Both the position numbers and the translations under genes were made by a program. DNA of 64,000 nucleotides from Rufibacter hautae (lineage in GTDB: Bacteria; Bacteroidota; Bacteroidia; Cytophagales; Hymenobacteraceae). Where the stretch lies: the NCBI RefSeq assembly GCF_008271695.1, contig NZ_VKKY01000001.1:1606589-1670588 (forward strand), given 5' to 3'. The notes beneath the pieces are model-generated. The model was not told the DNA's origin. It saw nothing but the letters and a program-made list of their open reading frames with translations, and ran no database searches. The number at the start of each line of letters is the position of its first letter. The first letter of the stretch is position 1. Below are positions 59,306 to 64,000 of this stretch, one piece after another.

Positions 59306-59649
59306 AAATATGGGTAGGATTTAAATAGATTAGAAACAATCGGGTTACCGCACGGAAACACGTTTCCCGGCGGGGCATTTGAAAGTCACTCCTGGACCAA
59401 AGCAGCGTTGAAGCCGGAGAAAGGAAGGGCAGGAAAACAGATTGGTGAGATGCTGTAAAATCAGGTTGCGGAAAGCCTCTAAGCCAGAACGCATGTTCCG
59501 AAGCGCGCTAGATAGAAAATAGCGCTAGGCACTCGCCGCCACGGCTTAAAAGCCAGCCGCGCAGGTCATCAAGACAGAACTGATTTTACAGAACAGAAGG
59601 CAGCCGAAGAAAGCAGAATAGCGGCCGCTTCTGAGAAAAGAGGGGAAAA

Positions 59650-60048
59650 CTAGATAAGGAAACGCTGGTGCAGGATACCGATGTCACGGCCCGAGATGGG
59701 CGGCGGCAAAGCCACCTGCGGAAGGGTCTCCAACAGTACCGGCCTGATGCTTTGCGTGAAGCTTGGATAGATTACTGGCTTGGTTGCAGTCTTCACCACC
59801 TGCTGGGAAGAGGCGCTGAAGGTACTTGTAGAGGCTACGCTCCGCTGCATCACGCAGGTAGCGTCATTGCAGGGGGCTTGCTTTTCCTTGGCTTTTTTGC
59901 TGCAGCAGCAGCCAGACTCCATGGAAAGGCTTAGCGCTGCACCACTCTTCTTGCCAGCGCAGCGCATAGGATCCACACGGAAGCCGAAGGAGCCCATCAA
60001 GAGGGCTACTACCAAGCTGAGGTGAATAAATCTGTGCATTGCCTTCAT
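59650..60048 (-). CDS. Cys-rich secreted protein at the head of the efflux locus
   Basis: 132 residues. A short hydrophobic N-terminus (about 8-22) is followed by Cys-rich parts 'MRCAGKKSG', 'ESGCCCSKKAKEKQAPCNDATC' and a C-terminal 'PQVALPPPISGR'. The CC cluster and the PP motif resemble small secreted proteins found with metal-efflux genes in Bacteroidota, but I cannot prove family membership. It has the best promoter of the locus (60147-60154) and a 20-bp direct repeat in its leader. The gap 59306-59649 to the next gene has no frame I can support. Confidence 0.6.
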   Translation of the reverse strand: MKAMHRFIHLSLVVALLMGSFGFRVDPMRCAGKKSGAALSLSMESGCCCSKKAKEKQAPCNDATCVMQRSVASTSTFSASSQQVVKTATKPVIYPSFTQSIRPVLLETLPQVALPPPISGRDIGILHQRFLI

Positions 60049-60064
60049 CTGGCTTGAGATTCAA

Positions 60065-60104
60065 CTGTTTACTGCCTTAACGCGCTGTTTACTGCCTTAA
60101 CGCG
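60065..60104 (-). repeat. Tandem 20-bp repeat in the leader of the efflux locus
   Basis: CTGTTTACTGCCTTAACGCG occurs twice back to back (60065-60084 and 60085-60104). It lies between the promoter at 60147 and the start codon at 60048, so it is inside the transcript. Confidence 0.7.
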
Positions 60105-60146
60105 CTCTGTTGGCCAGAGTTGTGCAAGACATTACTTTATTACCTG

Positions 60147-60154
60147 CAAAAGTA
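60147..60154 (-). promoter_or_regulatory. -7 promoter element of the efflux locus (TACTTTTG)
   Basis: An exact TAnnTTTG match on the minus strand, 99 nt before the ATG at 60048, with a TTG about 15 nt upstream. Confidence 0.6.
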
Positions 60155-60420
60155 AGGACCTCCCCACAACTGCTGTTATACAATTTTATTCAGTTGTTAC
60201 ATAAATCAGATCACCGCGCTTGAAGACTGAACATCCTTCAGCATCTCTAAAATATGTAAAACCAAATATTAACTCAACCTATTCACGCTTGCTTTTGGGT
60301 TCTCTATAAATGCTTAGAAGCGCAACTTTGTTTCTAAATTACAGGGTCATGCCTGATTAAAGTTCCTGCGTTGACTTGCCTTGCAGAATTTCCGCGCCAC
60401 TAACCATGTCATTAGCTGAG

Positions 60421-60456
60421 GCTGTTTAGCGCCTGTTTTTCTAAAATCCGCCTGTT
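60421..60456. repeat. Dispersed palindrome, copy 29
   Basis: GCTGTTTAGCGCCTGTTTTTC / AAAATCCGCCTGTTTT, in the gene-free divergent region 60155-60615. This region has no gene that I can support. Confidence 0.4.
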
Positions 60457-60615
60457 TTTACTGGATGTAGTTTCCCCTTTGCAAGACCAAGCCAAGCCTT
60501 CTAACAGCGGTATGGTTTGCCAATAGAACCAGCTTGGGACCTACCCGTATAGCATCCGCTGATCTGTCTCATGTTCCTGCAGGAACCAAGGAGCATTACA
60601 ATTCAGCAAATTTGA

Positions 60616-60623
60616 TATCTTCG
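60616..60623 (+). promoter_or_regulatory. Probable -7 element (TATCTTCG) of the APC permease
   Basis: Seven of eight positions fit TAnnTTTG. It is 142 nt before the ATG at 60765, leaving a leader of about 130 nt. Confidence 0.4.
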
Positions 60624-60764
60624 TCTCAGACTTCCCTCGTATAGGGGTTGGGTTGGAGACACGCTTACCAAATCTTTGCCTGTTTAGCTTTCCTAGGTGC
60701 TGAAAAGCGCCTGGTGCTTGGGTCCATAAGCTGCTACGCTGTAGGCTTGTTACAAAAAAGACGG

Positions 60765-62531
60765 ATGAAAAAAGACCTTACAAACTCAATCTCGCCTACG
60801 CACGCGCCTAAACTGAAAGAGTTGGCGGCCACTGCCATATGCGGGAACGATATTACCTCCTCCTGCCTGTATGTATCGGCGTTGGCCATCATCTATTCGG
60901 GCCAGTATGCCTGGGTTGCGCTCCTGATGGTGGGCGGAGTGCTGTTCCTGTTCCGGAGCATCTACGCGGAGGTGGTGGGCGCCTTGCCCCTGAACGGCGG
61001 GGCCTACAACGCGCTGCTGAACACCACCAGCAAGAGCACGGCCTCTATGGCGGCCTGTCTCACCCTGCTGTCTTACATGGCTACCGCCGTGATCTCGGCC
61101 AGCGAGGCCATGCACTACGTGCACCATCTGTGGGAAGGGCTCCCCATTATCTATGCGACCATTGGGTTGCTGGCGTTTTTCATGGGCCTGACCATCATGG
61201 GTATTGGTGAGTCATCTATTGTAGCCATCGTCATTTTCATCACGCACATTTCCACGCTCACCCTGCTGGTGCTGGTAGGGTTCTTCTACCTGTTCAACCA
61301 CGGGTTTGACACGCTGGCCCTGAACTACAGCCAACCACTGCAGGGCAGCATCTGGCGAGCCCTTTTCTATGGATTTGCGGCAGCCATGCTGGGGATTTCG
61401 GGGTTTGAGAGCTCGGCTAACTTTGTGGAGGAGCAGGCCCCTGGCGTATTCGCCAAGACCTTGCGCAACATGTGGCTGGCCGTTACCATCTTCAACCCGC
61501 TTACGGCTTTCCTGGCCATCGCCATTATTCCCATGGCCGAGGTAGCCGAGAACCAGACCGCTCTGCTGGCTTACCTGGGAGAAATCTCGGGCGGCCATTG
61601 GCTTTCCATCCTGGTCTCTGTCAATGCCGCCATGGTGCTGAGCGGGGCAGTGCTCACGTCTTACGTGGGCGTGACCGGCCTGGTGCACCGCATGACGCTG
61701 GACCGCTGTCTGCCCCAGTTCCTCCTGATCACGAACAAAAGAGGATCGGCGTTCCTGATCATGATCAGTTTCTTCCTGCTGTGCGTGTCCATCCTGTTGA
61801 TTACCGGCGGAGACATAGCAGCCCTGGCAGGGGTGTACACCATCTCGTTCCTGGCCGTGATGACCTTGTTTGGGGTGGGCAATATCCTGCTCAAGATGCG
61901 CCGCAACCGCCTGCCCCGCCCGGTGCGTGCGCGGGGTATTACGGTCTTCATCGCCATCTTGGCTGTTTTAGCGGCGCTGGTGGGCAATGCCCTCTTAAAC
62001 CCAGAGTATGTGTGGGTGTTCCTGAAGTATTTCATCCCAACGGTTTCGGTGGTGTTCATCATGCTGTTCCGGATCAGGCTGCTCCGGCTCTTCGCGTACC
62101 TGTTGCAGAAGATTGAGAAGCCCCTGGCTAAGATTATCCCCATCACCTCCTACGCCACCAAGCGCCTCATCACCGATATCCGCTCGCAGGAGTTCGTCTT
62201 CTTCACCCGCGGTGATAACATTGCCAACATCAACCAGGTCATGCGCTACATTATTGAGAACGAGCAAACCAGCCGCATCAAAATAGTGAACGTGCTGCGG
62301 GAGGGCGAGGAACCGCCCAAAAAGCTGATGCACGAGGTGGAGGTGCTGGATCGGGCCTATCCTGAACTGGAGGTGGATTTTATTGTCATCAGAGGGCACT
62401 TCGGGCCCGATCTTATCCAGGAGCTGTCTTCCAAGTGGCAAATCCCGAAAAACTTCATGTTCATCGGCTCGCCCGGAGACCGTTTCATCTACGGTTTGCA
62501 GGAACTGGGCGGCGTGCGACTAGTAATTTAA
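60765..62531 (+). CDS. APC-family amino-acid permease with cytoplasmic C-terminal domain
   Basis: 588 residues from the ATG at 60765; the longer frame from a TTG at 60648 has no support. Twelve helices, starting with 'LAATAICGNDITSSCLYVSALAIIYSG'; helix 1 and 'VVGALPLNGGAYNALLNTTSKS' fit the APC superfamily. The last 130 residues ('SYATKRLITDIRSQEFVFFTRGDNIANINQVMRYI...') form a soluble domain of universal-stress-like type with 'FMFIGSPGDRFIYGL'. It is probably a proton-coupled amino-acid transporter with a nucleotide-binding-like sensor domain. Substrate unknown. Confidence 0.85.
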   Translation: MKKDLTNSISPTHAPKLKELAATAICGNDITSSCLYVSALAIIYSGQYAWVALLMVGGVLFLFRSIYAEVVGALPLNGGAYNALLNTTSKSTASMAACLTLLSYMATAVISASEAMHYVHHLWEGLPIIYATIGLLAFFMGLTIMGIGESSIVAIVIFITHISTLTLLVLVGFFYLFNHGFDTLALNYSQPLQGSIWRALFYGFAAAMLGISGFESSANFVEEQAPGVFAKTLRNMWLAVTIFNPLTAFLAIAIIPMAEVAENQTALLAYLGEISGGHWLSILVSVNAAMVLSGAVLTSYVGVTGLVHRMTLDRCLPQFLLITNKRGSAFLIMISFFLLCVSILLITGGDIAALAGVYTISFLAVMTLFGVGNILLKMRRNRLPRPVRARGITVFIAILAVLAALVGNALLNPEYVWVFLKYFIPTVSVVFIMLFRIRLLRLFAYLLQKIEKPLAKIIPITSYATKRLITDIRSQEFVFFTRGDNIANINQVMRYIIENEQTSRIKIVNVLREGEEPPKKLMHEVEVLDRAYPELEVDFIVIRGHFGPDLIQELSSKWQIPKNFMFIGSPGDRFIYGLQELGGVRLVI

Positions 62532-62541
62532 CCTAGGCTGG

Positions 62542-62580
62542 TCGTTTTACGCCTGTTTTTCTGAATACAGGGTGAAAACA
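62542..62580. repeat. Dispersed palindrome, copy 30
   Basis: GTCGTTTTACGCCTGTTTTTC / GAATACAGGGTGAAAACA, 11 nt after the permease stop codon. Confidence 0.5.
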
Positions 62581-62589
62581 ACCCGCCAC

Positions 62590-62632
62590 AAAAAGCCCGG
62601 ACTGCCATGGAGCAGTCCGGGCTTTTTGCCTT
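62590..62632 (+). terminator. Terminator of the APC permease
   Basis: AAAAAGCCCGGACTGC (62590-62605) and GCAGTCCGGGCTTTTT (62612-62627), a perfect 16-bp stem with a 6-nt loop, followed by GCCTT. Confidence 0.92.
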
Positions 62633-62634
62633 CT

Positions 62635-62679
62635 TTCCTGAAAAGGCCCGCAAAACGTTTGTGGCCCTTTTCAGGAAAA
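62635..62679. repeat. Inverted palindrome between the permease and the propeller gene
   Basis: TTCCTGAAAAGGCCCGCAAA and GTGGCCCTTTTCAGGAAAA form near-perfect arms of about 18 bp around AACGTTT. It resembles the dispersed family read inside out. Confidence 0.6.
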
Positions 62680-62719
62680 TACCCTATCTTATTGGTAAAT
62701 GGATAACCACCAACCCGAT

Positions 62720-64000
62720 ATGAAAAAGAACTCCTGCAGTATGCTTCTGTTTTGCACGGCTTTGTTTGCCCTCCTCCGTCTGCCCGCCTTCGCGCAGGTG
62801 AAACCGGTGGGGGTGTTTGACAGCAGCAAAGACATTGGCAGCGTGCTTAAACCCGGCTCCGCTTCCTACAACCCCAAAACCCAGGAGTACACTATCGCCG
62901 GCTCGGGCTACAACATCTGGTTTGACAAAGACGAGTTCCACTACCTTTACAAGCGCATGTCCGGGGATTTTATTCTGTATACCCACGCTAGGTTTGTGGG
63001 CGAAGGCGTGGACCCGCACCGGAAGGTAGGCTGGATGGTACGCAAAGACCTGGAAGGGAACTCTGCGCACATCAATGCCGTCGTGCACGGCGATGGCCTG
63101 ACCTCGCTGCAATACCGCAAAGCCAAAGGCGACAGCACCCAGGAAATCAAATCAAGCCTTACCGGTGCCGATGTGATCCAACTGGAGCGGAAAGGCAACA
63201 CCTTCACCATGCGGGTGGCAAAATTCGGGCAGCCGTTTGTCACACAGGAGGTGTCTAACCTGGACTTGGGCAAGGACATCTATGTTGGGCTGTTTGTAGG
63301 ATCGCATAACAAAGACGTGCTGGAGAAAGGAATCTTCCGGGATGTGCGCCTTACCGTGCCCGCACCGGATAACCTGGTGCAGTACCGCCAATACCTGGGC
63401 AGCAACCTGGAGATTCTGGACGTGGCCACCGGCAACCGCGAGACCATCTACACCTCGCCCAAGTCACTGCAAGCTCCTAACTGGACACCCAACGGCAAAA
63501 CCCTCATCTACAACAGCGATGGCCTCATGTACACCTTTGATCTGGCCAGCCGCAAGCCCAAACTGCTGAACACCGGCAACGTCAAGAACAACAACAATGA
63601 CCATGTGCTATCCTTCGGGGGCAAGATGCTGGGCCTGAGCAGCGGCGTGGAGGAACTGGGCGGCTCCATTATCTACACCGTGCCGGTCACCGGCGGAACT
63701 CCCAAACAGATCACACCGCGGGGCCCCTCCTACCTGCACGGCTGGTCACCCGATAACAAGACGCTGACCTTTACCGCCGAGCGTAACGGCGAGTACGACA
63801 TCTACACCGTCCCTGCTAACGGTGGCCCGGAGAAACGCCTGACCACCGCCAAAGGCCTGGACGACGGCTCTGAATACTCGCCAGACGGCAAATACATCTA
63901 CTTCAACTCCAACCGCACCGGCACCATGCAGATCTGGCGCATGAAACCCGATGGCACCGCCCAGGAACCCGTTACCAAAGGCGACTTCCATGACTGGTTT
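62720..64000 (+). CDS. TolB-like beta-propeller protein (N-terminal part, cut by window edge)
   Basis: 427 codons are visible; the frame runs to the end of the window. A signal peptide ('MKKNSCSMLLFCTALFALL') ends near 'AFAQ'. The first 215 residues form a beta-rich domain ('SGSYNIWFDKDEFHYLYKRMSGDFILYTHARFVG' like DUF1349 laminin-type folds). From about residue 225 on are WD40/TolB-like repeats, e.g. 'APNWTPNGKTLIYNSDGLMYTFDLASRK', 'GWSPDNKTLTFTAERNGEYDIYTVPANGG' and 'EYSPDGKYIYFNSNRTGTMQIWRM'. Similar proteins in Bacteroidota are secreted and often linked to glycan use; that link is inferred. Confidence 0.78.
   Translation, partial: MKKNSCSMLLFCTALFALLRLPAFAQVKPVGVFDSSKDIGSVLKPGSASYNPKTQEYTIAGSGYNIWFDKDEFHYLYKRMSGDFILYTHARFVGEGVDPHRKVGWMVRKDLEGNSAHINAVVHGDGLTSLQYRKAKGDSTQEIKSSLTGADVIQLERKGNTFTMRVAKFGQPFVTQEVSNLDLGKDIYVGLFVGSHNKDVLEKGIFRDVRLTVPAPDNLVQYRQYLGSNLEILDVATGNRETIYTSPKSLQAPNWTPNGKTLIYNSDGLMYTFDLASRKPKLLNTGNVKNNNNDHVLSFGGKMLGLSSGVEELGGSIIYTVPVTGGTPKQITPRGPSYLHGWSPDNKTLTFTAERNGEYDIYTVPANGGPEKRLTTAKGLDDGSEYSPDGKYIYFNSNRTGTMQIWRMKPDGTAQEPVTKGDFHDWF

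Noticed and set aside
59306-59649. A decayed gene between the HMBD lipoprotein and the Cys-rich protein
   Set aside because: No frame of reasonable length or similarity to neighbours was found in either direction; it is left as unexplained leader or spacer.

Overview
The window looks like chromosomal DNA of a Bacteroidota bacterium, most likely a Hymenobacteraceae member (Rufibacter, Nibribacter or Pontibacter type). The reasons are the moderate-to-high GC content, the Bacteroidota promoter signature (TAnnTTTG at -7), starts without clear Shine-Dalgarno sites, LytS/LytTR two-component genes, carboxypeptidase-like regulatory domains, HMBD-bearing metal efflux adaptors and many lipoproteins. 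No phage, insertion sequence, integrase, CRISPR array or rRNA operon is visible. The genus is an inference; the gene content is read from the sequence.

Layout. 1-4172: the end of a beta-lactamase-fold hydrolase, then three minus-strand genes (secreted CarboxypepD_reg-like protein, DUF3616 protein, small secreted protein). 4245-8855: a MacAB-like export operon (ATPase, two paralogous permeases, HlyD adaptor). 9220-12596: a lipoprotein, a 2-oxoglutarate/Fe(II) oxygenase and a ChrA-type chromate transporter. 12693-18800: a six-gene nucleotide-sugar operon (RfbA, WbpP-like epimerase, RfbB, GalE, TviB/WbpA-like dehydrogenase, WbpD-like acetyltransferase) with no glycosyltransferase or flippase. 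18942-31310: housekeeping and metabolism (PrmC, RibD, free-methionine-sulfoxide reductase, phosphatidylserine decarboxylase, glutamate dehydrogenase, CdsA, CPBP protease, DusB, EamA exporter, STAS-like protein, amino-acid permease, regulatory-domain protein). 32073-43482: a sensor kinase, HemA, phosphodiester glycosidase, ArsR regulator, AnmK, a second Glu/Leu/Phe/Val dehydrogenase, an MscS channel, a TerB-like Gly/Met-rich protein and a serine hydrolase. Two identical tRNA-Val(TAC) genes lie at 43874-44105. 44501-50676: a lipoprotein, an internally duplicated PAP2/vanadium-haloperoxidase-like protein, a LytS/LytTR pair, and a small operon with an H-NOX (heme NO-sensing) protein. 50910-60048: a copper/silver-type RND efflux locus (Cys-rich secreted protein, HMBD lipoprotein, CusA split by a frameshift, TolC, two HMBD-bearing CusB-like adaptors, PepSY membrane protein). 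60765-64000: an APC permease and the start of a TolB-like beta-propeller protein.

The most striking non-coding structure is a dispersed palindromic repeat. About 30 copies of roughly 35-66 bp fit the pattern GTTTTAGGCCTGTTTTC / GAAAACAGGCCTAAAAC, mostly just downstream of stop codons, and their outer arms change between copies while staying complementary. Other repeats are a three-hairpin 67-bp element in two copies with compensatory changes, an exact 27-bp element in three copies, a CCCCTCC/GGAGGGG palindrome in three copies, and a 33-bp element directly before the start codons of two unrelated genes. The best protein-level leads are the H-NOX/STAS-like/small-ORF operon beside a LytTR system, the split cusA, and the PAP2 protein with a decayed N-terminal domain copy and a possibly frameshifted tail.
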